Assembly (NCBI RefSeq): GCF_963583255.1
Contig: NC_084805.1
Coordinates: 3,427,060 to 3,491,059, forward strand
DNA length: 64,000 bases
Direction: 5' to 3'
Source: Pyrus communis
Lineage: Eukaryota > Streptophyta > Magnoliopsida > Rosales > Rosaceae
Position numbers and translations under genes: made by a program. Below, in pieces: positions 48,531 through 58,692 of this stretch. The stretch's first letter is position 1, and every line of letters begins with the position of its first letter. The notes beneath the pieces are model-generated. The model had not been told where the DNA came from. It saw nothing but the letters and a program-made list of their open reading frames with translations, and searched no databases.

Positions 48531-50370
48531 ATTCCCTCTTCTCGTTGTTGATTGCATTGAGGCTTTTGATCTTTGTGATTCCACAGGCTTACTCTTGAAC
48601 TGGTTTCTGCCCATCGTTGATTTTCCTTTGTGCTACTTCTTGAACTGGGCAGCAGGATGGTTCTTTTGGTCTCCCCCGAAGGTCTGAGCTTCCTCCTGTT
48701 ATCTGTTTCTTTGTTCAATCTTTGCAGGAGTGGTCCCTTCTCTGGAAGTGTATCAACCGTTGAAGATGACTACTCGAGAGCAACGCCAGGTAAGCAATCA
48801 GGGATAGATTCCAGGCAGTTGGCTCCAGATCAGAAGACTGACTCCAAGTGCCGGCTGATTGCTTCTTTTACTTTGCCATGCAAGTAAGAACAAGGACAAA
48901 GAAAAAGACAGGGAAAGAGCATGATATGAGATACTTTTGCTTTTGACCTTGATGATATGAGATACCTTTGCTTTTGAATAAGCGGTGAATGAATCAGCAC
49001 ATGTATTTGTTGTGCCGTTTCCTCCTGGGTCATATGTACTCCAGGCATCTGGTATCATCTTTGGGGAAGAAGAAAGAATTGAGTATTTCGAAAGGCTTTG
49101 CTGGGAGTGCGCCCTCAGAGGTGAGGGAGAGTTGGGCATTCTCTTCAGGTTTGCCTTGTCATAAGAGACGAAGGTCGACATATATAGAGAAAATATCAAG
49201 TGGTGGTACTGTGTTTTTACCCTTGTCGACAAATGTCTCTTCGATATCTGAACGACGCCTCTTCGATTTCTGAGCAGGCGCCCCTTTGCTTTCTGAACGA
49301 CACGTAGTAGTGCGGATGCGGCTCCTTTTGACAAAGCTGCATGCGTTTTCTGAAAAGCAGAGAAAGCGTCGCCGAACTTTGCGCTTGTTGGCTAAAGATG
49401 TGTAGTTGTGATGATGGCCTCCACGTGTTGTCTGAAAAGAAGAAATCTTTTGACAAAGTTGAACGCGCCTTCTGAAAAGCCGAGAAAGCGTCGCCTAAAT
49501 TACGCCGGAAATTCCGACTTTTTGAATTGGTGGACGCGTCGCCTTGGCTTTTTTATTGAGCTATCGATCACCACAACAAACACACTCTGAAGATTTCCCA
49601 TTCTTGAAAACCGACTCCGGCCCTTTGAAATTTAACTTCATCCTCCCCTTCTCTTTGAACACTTTTGAAAATGGCAAACTCATCGAACCTTAGCTTGGAA
49701 TTGAGCCTTAGCAGTGATACGGGCGCGCCGCGTCAAGGTAACGTATGGCGCCCTTCTTTCTTTTCTTCTAACGGTCCTCTCACAGGTGAAGACTCCGTGA
49801 TGCAGGACACCACAACAGCTACAATAGTAGCTAGGAACCTCCTCACTCCAAAAGATAGTAGGCTGCTGTCAGGACGGTCCGATGAGTTGGCCGTTCAAGA
49901 GTCCCTCGCACTTAGTGTTCAGTGTGCGAGTTCTGTGTCCAACATGGGCCAACGCCTGCTTGCCCGCTCCCGTCAGGTGGAATCATTGATGACAGAGGTG
50001 GAAAGTCTCAAGCAGGAGATCCAGCAGCTTAAGTATGAGAATAGAAGTTTGCATGTGCTTGCAAATAACTATTCGTCGGGCATGAAGAGGAAGCTTGATG
50101 AGCTGCAAGAATCCACTGGTCGAATGCAAAGTGACCGTCAAAGTGACCGTCAAAGGCTTGCGGCTTACTTCCAGAGGCACATTTTTCCGGGCTCATCCAG
50201 CGTTTGGCCAAGTATTGAGGCCTCTTCTTTGATGTCTCCCGCTCCGATACCTTCCGCTTCGATGCCTTCTGCTCCGATGCCTTCCGCATCTATGCCTCCT
50301 GCTTCTAGAGTTTTGCCCAGTAGTGGGGCCTCAAGCAAACAACCTTTGTGAAGCACCATCTTTCTTTGTT
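48530..50370 (+). other. Foreign segment inside the gypsy element
   Basis: The segment is less AT-rich than the surrounding retroelement and carries an ORF on the opposite strand to pol. It is bracketed by similar sequence: AACAAAGAGAAGAGTTT followed by AATCTGG and GGAGTG occurs at about 48486-48527 and again at about 50490-50530. This points to an insertion with duplication or to recombination between related elements. A 57-60 bp unit (TTTTGACAAAG...GAGAAAGCGTCGCC) is repeated at 49327-49375 and 49447-49495. Confidence 0.5.
49671..50351 (+). CDS. Unrecognised coiled-coil protein within the gypsy element
   Basis: 226 aa from the first ATG (an earlier in-frame TTG at 49665 is not a plausible start). 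The N-terminus MANSSNLSLELSLSS resembles an EAR-like LxLxL motif. Residues about 95-150 form a predicted coiled coil (RQVESLMTEVESLKQEIQQL, then KRKLDELQES). The C-terminus is a Pro/Ser/Ala/Met repeat (PSASMPSAPMPSASMPPAS). I know of similar proteins only as repeat-associated hypothetical proteins of Rosaceae, from memory. It has no nuclease, RT or integrase motif. It lies antisense to the pol ORF and 263 bases from its stop. Whether it is expressed is unknown. Confidence 0.5.
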   Translation: MANSSNLSLELSLSSDTGAPRQGNVWRPSFFSSNGPLTGEDSVMQDTTTATIVARNLLTPKDSRLLSGRSDELAVQESLALSVQCASSVSNMGQRLLARSRQVESLMTEVESLKQEIQQLKYENRSLHVLANNYSSGMKRKLDELQESTGRMQSDRQSDRQRLAAYFQRHIFPGSSSVWPSIEASSLMSPAPIPSASMPSAPMPSASMPPASRVLPSSGASSKQPL

Positions 50371-50614
50371 TAGCAGTGCCTATCAATAAATCAAATATTT
50401 TCTTAATGTTACAATCATAGACTCACACAATTAATAAACAAACAAACAATAACAACTAAACAACCTAACAAGGCAGAAACGAAATAGCAACAAAGAGAAG
50501 AGTTTTTTAGGAATCTGGATTTGGAGTGCTTTCTAAGTCTTCCTTTGTTGAATGCATGGGTTGCCTCCCAAGTAGCGCTTTCTTTTACGTCTTGCAGCCG
50601 GACGGTACCTCCGT

Positions 50615-51736
50615 TTAAGCTTGACTAGGTTCCACGGCATGGAGGGGTACCTCCTCCACGACATGCTCCTCAAACATCTCGTAATAGGGCTTCAATCGAT
50701 GCCCATTCACTTTGAATTCTTGCTGCGTCCTTGAACTTTTGATTTGCACTGCACCATGAGGGAAAACATTAGTAACAACAAACGGGCCAATCCATTTAGA
50801 ACGCAACTTACCAGGAAACAAACGTAGGCGAGAGTTGAAAAGTAACACTTTCTGCCCAACTGTGAAAGTCTTGGTTCGAATCATTTTATCATAGAATGCT
50901 TTGGTCTTGGCTTTGTACATCCGGGCATTCTCATAGGCTTCATTCCGAATCTCCTCAAGTTCATTCAATTGGAGCTTCCTATGAAATCCCGCTGCATCTA
51001 TGTCCATGTTGAAAGTCTTCACGGCCCAATGTGCCTTGTGCTCTAACTCTACGGGCAAATGACATGGCTTACCATAGACGAGCCGAAAAGGTGACATCCC
51101 AATGGGTGTTTTGTATGCCGTACGATATGCCCACAGTGCATCATCTAAACGTAAGCTCCAATCCCTCCTTGTTGGTCCAACGGTCTTCTCCAAAATTTGT
51201 TTGATTTCTCGGTTAGACACCTCGGCTTGGCCATTTGTTTGAGGATGGTAAGGTGTGGAGACCTTGTGGTTGACATGGTACTTTCTTAGCAACGCCTCAA
51301 TGGTCCGATTGCAAAAGTGAGACCCTCCATCACTTATGATTACTCTCGGCATTCCAAACCTAGCAAAAATGTTAGTTTTCACGAAATCTGCAACCACCTT
51401 AGAATCGTTAGTACGGGTGGCTTTTGCTTCCACCCATTTAGAAACATAATCAACGGCTAGCAAGATATAAGTGAAACCGTAAGATGGAGGGAAAGGGCCC
51501 ATGAAATCAATGCCCCAAACATCAAAAATTTCAACATTAAACACAGGGGTTTGCGGCATTTGGTCCTTGGTACCTATGTTACCCATTCGTTGGCAATGAT
51601 CACAAGACATACAAAAAGTTCTAGCATCCCTAAATATAGTCGGCCAATAAAAACCACACTCTAGAACCTTGAGGGCAGTGCGTTGTGTGCCAAAATGACC
51701 ACCACATGCATATGTGTGACAAAATGACCACCACAT
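50615..51736 (-). CDS. Gypsy integrase (3' part of pol)
   Basis: 373 codons open. The zinc-binding HHCC domain is near the start: [10 protein letters not shown], then CMSCDHCQR. The catalytic core follows with Asp in WGIDFMGPF, Asp in ISDGGSHF and Glu in [12 protein letters not shown], about 35 residues after the second Asp as expected for D,D-35-E. Then come [20 protein letters not shown] and the C-terminal [19 protein letters not shown] (GPY/F-like). Reverse transcriptase and RNase H are missing because the 5' side is deleted up to the LTR stub, so the first codons come from deletion filler sequence and not from pol. The integrase itself has no stop. Confidence 0.88.
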   Translation of the reverse strand: MWWSFCHTYACGGHFGTQRTALKVLECGFYWPTIFRDARTFCMSCDHCQRMGNIGTKDQMPQTPVFNVEIFDVWGIDFMGPFPPSYGFTYILLAVDYVSKWVEAKATRTNDSKVVADFVKTNIFARFGMPRVIISDGGSHFCNRTIEALLRKYHVNHKVSTPYHPQTNGQAEVSNREIKQILEKTVGPTRRDWSLRLDDALWAYRTAYKTPIGMSPFRLVYGKPCHLPVELEHKAHWAVKTFNMDIDAAGFHRKLQLNELEEIRNEAYENARMYKAKTKAFYDKMIRTKTFTVGQKVLLFNSRLRLFPGKLRSKWIGPFVVTNVFPHGAVQIKSSRTQQEFKVNGHRLKPYYEMFEEHVVEEVPLHAVEPSQA

Positions 51737-51746
51737 GCTCCTATCA
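51700..51746. other. Deletion junction with templated filler
   Basis: On the - strand the LTR stub TGATAGGAGCAT is followed by GTGGTGGTCATTTTG, and 10 bases later by the genuine integrase codons containing the same TGTGGTGGTCATTTTG. The duplicate at the joint looks like filler copied from the adjacent integrase sequence during end joining. Confidence 0.6.
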
Positions 51747-52559
51747 CTTGTTTATGTTTCCATCGTCACAAGTTGGCCATTGGTTGGTTCTGCACTTAAA
51801 ATTGTCTTGCAAAGGAAGCTCAGAAATTTGTTTTGGTGGTTCTATTGCCAACCCCTAATATCCGAGAAATTTAGGAAATGATAATACATGTAAGAAACTT
51901 GTTTCGTCCTAGAAGATCGTCGCTGTAATGCTTACATTGTTTTAAACATATTAGAGAAGATGATAAACCAGTTGAGTCTGGATCAGTCGACTACGATGAT
52001 ATTTTGAAACCTTTTGTCACTCGACGGTGCACCTCAATTAATATGGTATGTCCTCAATTGATGGTGCACGTTTTCTTAAATTGACGATGAGGTACGTGTT
52101 TCTGACTGTCGTGATTCCTATTGAAGCATATACTTGGGATGGGTGCAGGGTGGACGATTTCAAAGCAGACTCCCCATTCATTAGATAGAGAAGATCACCA
52201 AGATTTCCTGTCAATTTCTTTGAGTTTCATTATCGCGAACGTACTCCCAAGCGGGATACTTAACTCATTAGCTATAGCACTGCACGGATCGATATGCACA
52301 ACGTCTATTATCTATCGTTTACAGTTAGGACTATTGGGGGAAGCACATATTCCTCCATGTGGCGATTAGGGCGTGGACATAAGGGTGTAATGAATTGGAG
52401 AAATCAATGGATAAAAATCAACAGGAGTGTCTAATGAGTAAAAAGGGTATGTGAATACCACTACTTATGATATTGTAGACGTGGCACAACATCAGTGGTT
52501 ACTGGAGGAAATAACATGAACCTTCAAACACCTGATCACCAATGGGTTTTAAATCTCCG

Positions 52560-52740
52560 TCTCACCCTCTCGCCCCCTCCCCAGCGACCCTACTCTCTGT
52601 ATTCCGACGCCGCCTTTAAACACCTTCTCTTGTTGTCTCATGCCCTCCTAGCAATCATTTCCCAGATGACCACCACCACCACCGACATCCGCCACGGAGC
52701 CACCACAGATTAGTCCACACTCCACACTCCACACTCCAGA
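52560..52740 (+). other. Possible first (5' UTR) exon of the bL12m gene
   Basis: A CT/CA-rich stretch (CTCTCGCCCCCTCCCCAGCG) is followed by CCACTCCACACTCCACACTC and a good donor, AGAG|GTAAAT, at 52740/52741. It contains only short uORFs. Its position upstream of the mitochondrial ribosomal gene and its leader-like composition suggest a non-coding first exon. The frame at 52495-52713 is not conserved. Confidence 0.35.
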
Positions 52741-54236
52741 GGTAAATTATATGGAAGCTATTAAATAGCCAATCATAGATAGGAAACGAAAGAATTATAT
52801 ATTTACATATACAAAGATTTCTCGTTTAATTTGTGTATTATGTTATCTGAGCTCTGTTCCTATTAAGGTTGGTGATGTTTGGTTTCTGGGTATTCAAACG
52901 TTGTTCATTTCCCTGTTTTGTTTGTTTTTTAATATCTTGGTTTTAATTGCCTCCTCAGCATTAGTGTGTGAACACCTTACTTGTGTAAGTGATCCTGCAA
53001 TAGTAGAGCGGAGAAAACAAGTTGGGGTTTTTCTCAAGGGTATAGAGGGACCCAACTGATGTTATTGTGTATGAGTGTTGTTTGTTTAGTTCTTGCTACA
53101 TTTATCGGTGCGGCTTTTCGTACAAATGTATCTCTTTTTATTGTAGGTATGGTCTGAATTGAGATTTGGCTCATATGATTTTGTGTTCAATGCTTTCTAC
53201 CATAGGTCAATCAATTTCGGAGTGGTTCTGAATTTCCGTATCTTTTGATAGTTTTTGACGTATTGATAATTTGCTGTATGAACTAAAACAAATGCATATT
53301 TGTGAAATACTGGAAATGCAATCAGTTCTTTGGACTTGCTATAAAGTTTTCTGAAAAAAAGGGTATAGGTTGCCATTTTCTTGGCGACTGCATTACTACT
53401 GCTCACAATGTGCGTTTACCTTACTAGTCACAATGTCTGTATAACGGTAGGCGTTCTATCTTGAGACATAAGCCCATTACAAAAGGCTTGTAAACTACTG
53501 TTAAAGGAACTTCGGTTTTTTGTTGTTGTTTCGAAGCATTTTCATTGATCCATTTTATCAAAGTCCTATTAAATTACTGTTGTGTTGCTGCATTTGTATA
53601 GCCACCTTCTATTTGTAAAACATTAACATCCATCAAATTGGAATATCAATCAAGTATACCATGCTTCTTGTAAGACTGGTTGGCTGTTCCATTTTGTTTT
53701 CAATAACTTGGGCCAGGTTTACACCTAAATTTGTTCTGTGATGTTAGTTTCTAAGAGTGATGTTAGTTTCTAAGAATTGTCTGGCTACTAGAAAAAAATT
53801 GATCTTTCTTTTCGAACTTTTTTCAAAGGATTTGCGATTTATGTTTTGAGTGGAGTACTAATGTGACATGACAATTTAGAGGAAGTGTACTGATTGGGTT
53901 AATTATGTGGTAGTTATGTGGACCATCCTTATAAATGGTTCATTTGTGAAGGGCCATTTACCTTGAGGATGGTTGATTTTTCTTCCTTTCTTGTATTCAT
54001 CATCATGTGTCTACCTGTTCCAATTATCAACCATCAAGCTCTTAGAATTTGTAACTCTTATTTTTTTGAATCTTGAGTTAATTATGTACAGATTATCACT
54101 AAATTAAAAGATAAGCAGTATCTACAATTAGTTGTGAACGAAGAATGTCATATATTGATTTGTTTTTTAGATGTCTTGATGATGTTGCATTCAACAGGGT
54201 GCAAGCTTGACTCTCCAATTGATTTGTTAATTTCTG
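52741..54236. other. Probable leader intron of the bL12m gene
   Basis: T-rich, intron-like sequence with no recognised exon or mobile element. Candidate acceptors TTTTTTAG at 54169 and TTCAACAG at 54197 precede the presequence exon. Confidence 0.4.
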
Positions 54237-54267
54237 ATGGCGAGCTCTTTGCAACGCTTCTCCAGCC

Positions 54268-55696
54268 ATGTTCGTCTTTCTCAAACCACTGTTGTCTCAG
54301 GATCCAAACCTTTCTTGGTGGACACATTTGTCGAGATCAAACCTGTTGAGGTAAGGATGATCCTTGGCTTTGAGAAGAACATAGTCATAGTGGACCCTCA
54401 ACCTCTTTCTTACTAAAATTTAATCTGATTAATTATCTGTTTTACGGAGTCTTCCATTGGGGCACATAATCCATTTTTTTTATCAAGTAATCTCCTATGT
54501 TAGGGAAACAGTTTTGGTATGGCAATAAAATGGGGGCATTTGCACAATTTGGTATATTCCTGTGAAAATAAAAAAATTTAGGACAGAACATTTTTCTTTC
54601 CATGAACTCCCAAGTTCTGCATAGTCACCAAGCCAGTTTTTGCTATCAAAAGTAATTGTGCATTTTTGCTTGGTAATATCTGTTGTCTGTTGTCTTTTCT
54701 TCTAATTCTTTCATTGTTACATGACAGCATGTAATGGGCTTACCTGCCACAACTGCAACCCAACAAGGACCAGGGTAAGTTGAGAGGTGGAAAATCAATG
54801 GAAGTATGTTCCGTTTTTGGATGTTCTGCTCACCGGTGTAAATGATCAGCTAGAAGTCACTGTCTTAAGGATGTTTTCTGTTATTATCAATAACTTAATA
54901 GTGGTACATAGGTATTATACTTTATGCTTAACGTAATCTTCTGCACCAGGGTATTTGCTAAACAATGTAAATGTTCCGTCAGAAATCATATTTATGTTTT
55001 CTACTGAAGTTATCTAAATATGTGTTTATATTTCATCTTGAGTTCTTTGCATAGTGACTAATCAAACCGCTCTTTTTAGAGTCAATACCAAATCCAAACT
55101 ACTTGACGAGGGTGTAACTGCCAACATTTTATTGCTGCTAGGTTATGAATAGTCGGAGTATCCAAATATTTTTTATATCAAAGGTTGCCGGAATGTCCAA
55201 CACATAACTACCAAAAGTTCCCTGCAGGTCCTTATCAAGATTTGCCTCCTCCACTCTTTCCCGTGCCCTCAGCACAGCCACTGCAGCAAGTGAGACTCAG
55301 ACCCAGAAGCTTGAGCGCATTGCCGACGAGCTCCTTGACCTCACAAAGCTCGAGAGGCACGACTACTCCATCCTTTTCAGGCTGAAAATGGGCCTCAATC
55401 GGTACGGCCCAGCAGTCTCGGGTATTGGCTCGGCATCTTCTGAATCTGGGCCTGCTTCAACAGAATCCAAGGTCGCTGAGAAGACTGCATTTGATATAAA
55501 GATTGAGAAATTCGACGCCGCGGCAAAGATCAAGATCATAAAGGAGGTTAGGACCTTCACTGACTTGGGACTGAAGGAGGCTAAAGAGTTGGTGGAGAAG
55601 GTCCCTGTTGTGGTGAAGAAAGGGTTAACCAAGGAGGAGGCGGGGCCCATTGTTGACAAGCTTAAGGAGTTGGGTGCCACTGTGGTATTGGAATAA
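54268..55696 (+). CDS. Mitochondrial ribosomal protein bL12 (L7/L12)
   Basis: The last exon, 55228-55696, is secure: SLSRFASSTLSRALSTAT, an Arg/Ser/Ala-rich mitochondrial presequence, then TQTQKLERIADELLDLTKLE (dimerisation helix), FRLKMGLNRYGPA, a Ser/Gly hinge, and the bL12 C-terminal domain EKTAFDIKIEKFDAAAKIKI, LGLKEAKELVEKVP, GATVVLE. The protein forms the ribosomal stalk that recruits translation factors in mitochondria. The first exon is uncertain. Joining 54268-54350 to 55228-55696 keeps phase and gives 183 aa with THLSRSNLLR leading into the presequence. The alternative start at 54237 (MASSLQRFSSHVRLSQ) is in another frame and needs an extra exon at 54728-54774, giving 209 aa. Both are GT-AG compatible. 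Confidence 0.82.
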
Positions 55697-56254
55697 ATTG
55701 AATTTTGCTATTTTGTTTTGCTTATTTCTTCTGTTTCTTTTCACTTAGGATAGTTGAGTTAAATGATAAAGGGAAGATAATATATGCTTTGCACCAGAGT
55801 TCTGGAGGTTAGGATTGTTCCAAAACGTTTCCACCACCCAATGAATTATTTTTATCGGTGGCGATTTTGGTGCTCGTCTTTCAGTCGTCTGCACTTTAAA
55901 CTGAATATTTTACAATTATTTCTATATTCACACGAGGGCATGTGTTTTGTATGGTCAATATGCACTGATTGTTTCACTGGCTGCTGCCTTGGACTTGTTA
56001 TTTCTCTATTAACGGCAAATTGAACTGTATCTTTTCTGCGGTGGAGGATGGATGGTTTTGGTTTGGTTGACTACCTCCGCTAAATTCTAACGGTTTAATC
56101 ACAAAAAATATAAAGAATTGAATCCAGGACCTTTACTCTCGTTGATATTAAAGTAAAAGGTCGAGAATTTTACATCCTTACATTAAAAGAGTTACAGCCG
56201 ACCCAAAACGTAAGAGTTACAAACTGGGTTCAATTTGAAAAAGCCACATTGTAA
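55697..56254. other. 3' UTR and spacer after bL12m
   Basis: Probable 3' UTR over the first 200-300 bases, then AT-rich spacer. No gene is seen. Confidence 0.5.
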
Positions 56255-56842
56255 GACCATCTTTAGTCCTTGGGTTAAAACCTAAAATTTTAGGTTTTAA
56301 CTCAGAAATAACTATTTTGCTCCAACCCTTCTAGGTTAAAATTTTAGCCCCATATTATTAAAGAATGAATTTAGGCTAATTTATTTTCTTAAAGTAACTT
56401 TTTTAAAATAAAAATTTATGTAGACTATCCTAATTTAATTTTATGAACATTTTAACCTAAAATTATTTAGATTCTGATAAATATTGAAAAATCACTAACC
56501 GACACTATGAAACTCGTGAAACACTATGAAAAAAAATATAAAATACATAAAAGAATTTCTTTTTAATTACTTTAGCCGTTGGATTTAAATTTAGACCGTT
56601 AGATTTTTTTTTTAACGTTGGATTTCATCAAATTAGATCTTAACTGTTGGATTCAATGAATTTATAAATATAAAACTAAAAAAAATATACATATATGATG
56701 GGCCAGCCTCACTAACCCTGGGTAAAATTTGACTTAGAAATGAGTTTTGAGTTTTAACTCATATTTGCCTCAAGGATTGGAGCAAGTTGGAGTAAGTTTA
56801 GAACCTAAAATTTGAATTTTACTCCAATGATTGGAGTAGGTC
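56255..56842. mobile_element. Tourist-like (Harbinger) MITE
   Basis: The left end GACCATCTTTAGTCC and the inverted right end GACCTACTCCAATCA, with AAAATTTTAGG-like inner matches, are flanked by TAA on both sides (56252-56254 and 56843-56845). It is 588 bp and AT-rich, with CCGTTGGATTT-type motifs inside and no ORF. Confidence 0.75.
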
Positions 56843-58565
56843 TAAGAGTTGTAATACTGTAAATTCATTGCATCTGACCAGGTGATCACCAAATGGAGAG
56901 ATCCCAACATACTGCCAGGGTATGTCACCAACTACCATTGCAAAGGGGGCGTTGAGGGGGAGAGATTTTTCAGTGTGACCATCATATGAGATGGTACATC
57001 ACGTGTCTTTATATAAATTGTGGGATATGTGTGTTAAAAGGTTAATAACTTAAAAATTAAAATTTTCCACCACTTACATAAAAACATGTGGTGTACCATC
57101 CTTATTCCCGTCACAACTAAAAATTTCTCGTTGAGGGGATGCGAAAGGTGTAGTTGCACAGGGCTCCAAATTTGAAGGGCCTCCAAAATTTTTGTCACTA
57201 ATATTTATATGTAATAATATTCTATATTTAAAATTGCTTTTGTTATGAAATAATGTTTTATATTCAAAAATTGATTTTGTTAGCACTTTAAAATCTCATT
57301 TTACACTCCTTATAAGCATAATTTTTTTTTTCCTTTCTAAATATAAAAATTTAGAGTACAATAAGGTATTTTGAGTGCCAATAATACATCATAAAAGATG
57401 GTATTATTTCAATATTATTATATAATAATGTTACATATTCAAGTGAAACTTTAAAGTTGAAGTTTTTGAAGTTTGTTTTCTTGTTTGGTTGTTTAACATT
57501 GAAATGCTTTTGATTATTTAGTGAACGTTATGTTTGTAGCTCTTTTTACTTATTATTAACATTTTTAAACTTTCAATCAGTGAGTGCTAAACTTTGATTT
57601 GATTTAAGTGATTGTTTTCTAATATCAATACATTGTCCTATATTTTTTAAGACTATCTTAAGGAGGAGCACTTTTATAAATCTCGTACATGCCTCTAAAA
57701 TCTCAAAGACGGTCCTGTATCATTGAAATGGTAAACTTACCGTAGTCTAAGAACATCACGTACAGTTGATGATGAGCTAAACTGGTCTGCATAACCCGGC
57801 ATGTAAAAATGGTGAGTCTGCTTGCTGCTATGTGATGATGCAGCCTTCCTAAAAACAATTCCAGGTTTCATGAGACTGCAAAAGCCTCTTTTAGCGGATC
57901 ATGTCGATTTAAAATTTGGCATTGTATTTGAAAGAGCATCTGGGAATCTGCCATATGTCGACCTCAGACTCGATTCGACAGAATACTTGTAAACAACACA
58001 ATATAAGTTCCATATTTATTAAACCATGTCCTCCATAACGAAAACAACCAAGAGAACTTTGATGCTTCCACGTTTTTATATGATTTTTGAGGATTCGAGG
58101 CCATCTTTGGACTCATTCAGACGGCTGTTTCAAAGAAAATCCAAGAACCCAATTCCATTGAGGTTTTAGCTCTTCCCCTCCCGGCCTATTTAGGGTAGCC
58201 AAATGCTGCCGACGACGACAATGTTTCAAGACGGTAGGTTTGATACCCTAATTTTTTCCCGCTGTTTTTTTTGTCAGAATGCATACGGCATCTTCTTAGC
58301 CGTCGGGATCTATCAAACCAACGGTTTAATTTACGGATATAAAATCAAACACTTTTCATAAATTTCCAAAACAGCCTTCATCAAATATGTTTTCTAAACC
58401 GAAGACATAATTCTCTCTCAAGAAGAATATAAAGATACCCATCTCTTGTCTCTCCATCTCATAGGTTACAAAAAATAATAAATAAAAAAACAAAAAAATA
58501 AAAAGTAATAAAAAATAATGACAGAAAGGAATTTTCAGAATGAGATATTCCATCCCTTCCTGCCT
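56843..58565. other. Spacer upstream of the GRAS gene
   Basis: It contains an inverted, diverged copy of the 164-bp repeat unit near 57020-57130 and a GTTAGCACTTT MITE at 57283-57403. The rest shows no exon. The last few hundred bases should hold the GRAS promoter. Confidence 0.5.
57283..57403. mobile_element. Diverged GTTAGCACT-type MITE
   Basis: The left end GTTAGCACTTTAAAATCTCA and the inverted right end ATTATTGGCACTCAAAATAC match the family at 11987. The middle is T-rich. Ends are approximate. Confidence 0.5.
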
Positions 58566-58572
58566 TATAAAT
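58566..58572 (+). promoter_or_regulatory. TATA box of the GRAS gene
   Basis: TATAAAT 127 bases before the ATG at 58693. A start near 58600 would put the CT run at 58621-58651 in the leader. Inferred from sequence only. Confidence 0.5.
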
Positions 58573-58618
58573 GCTCATTCATGATCTCCTTCATCATGTT
58601 CTCAATCTAGTACTAGAT

Positions 58619-58620
<2 letters not shown>

Positions 58621-58651
<31 letters not shown>
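58621..58651. repeat. CT microsatellite in the GRAS leader
   Basis: About 14 CT units just upstream of the start codon, like the leaders of the sucrose carrier and PSI-like genes. Confidence 0.85.
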
Positions 58652-58653
<2 letters not shown>

Positions 58654-58692
58654 TATTTTTTAGGGTTTTGTGTTTTTTCTCTCTCTAAATCC

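Larger units (their letters stand above)
44231..51746 (-). mobile_element. Truncated Ty3/gypsy (Tat/Athila-like) retrotransposon
   Basis: Inserted into exon 14 of the EMB8-like pseudogene. The 5-bp target duplication CTTGT is perfect (44226-44230 and 51747-51751) and the element has TG and CA ends. Read on the - strand, only the first 12 bases of the 5' LTR (TGATAGGAGCAT) survive at the right end. They are followed at once by the integrase ORF, so most of the 5' LTR, gag, protease and RT/RNase H are gone. A complete 3' LTR lies at 44231-46682. The 3' internal region is long and carries an extra segment with an antisense ORF. Confidence 0.88.
40350..51840 (+). pseudogene. EMB8-like pseudogene (second, dead copy)
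   Basis: Ten of the 14 exons of the neighbouring gene are recognisable. They are exon 3 (40350-40412), 4 (40964-41028, 3' end lost), 7 (41255-41332), 8 (42079-42155, 5' end lost), 9 (from 42375, truncated), 10 (42446-42502), 11 (42586-42716), 12 (42799-42882), 13 (43655-43721) and 14 (from 43890, split). Exons 1 and 2 are outside the duplicated unit; 5 and 6, with the catalytic serine, are deleted. Exon 3 has a +1 frameshift, exons 11 and 13 have lost acceptor AG (CG and GG), and exon 14 has an in-frame stop at 43950. Exon 14 is interrupted by the gypsy element and resumes at 51747 with the membrane-anchor codons. No functional product is possible. Confidence 0.9.
39977..52546. repeat. Tandem segmental duplication, unit B (decayed, with insertions)
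   Basis: Starts TTAGCATACAGTCATCTGAA and follows unit A nearly base for base, with several deletions, to GGAGGAAATAACATGAACCT and ATCACCAATGG near 52546. It has gained a solo LTR (42960-43557) and a 7.5-kb gypsy element (44231-51746). Removing these and allowing the deletions restores the order of unit A. Confidence 0.88.

Noticed and set aside
48989..49273. 94-codon frame upstream of the coiled-coil ORF
   Set aside because: No recognisable domain, and overlapped by an equally long frame on the other strand; it is probably the leader of the 49671 ORF.
52495..52713. 72-codon frame as a gene
   Set aside because: It spans the edge of the segmental duplication and a CT/CA-rich leader; no conserved motif.
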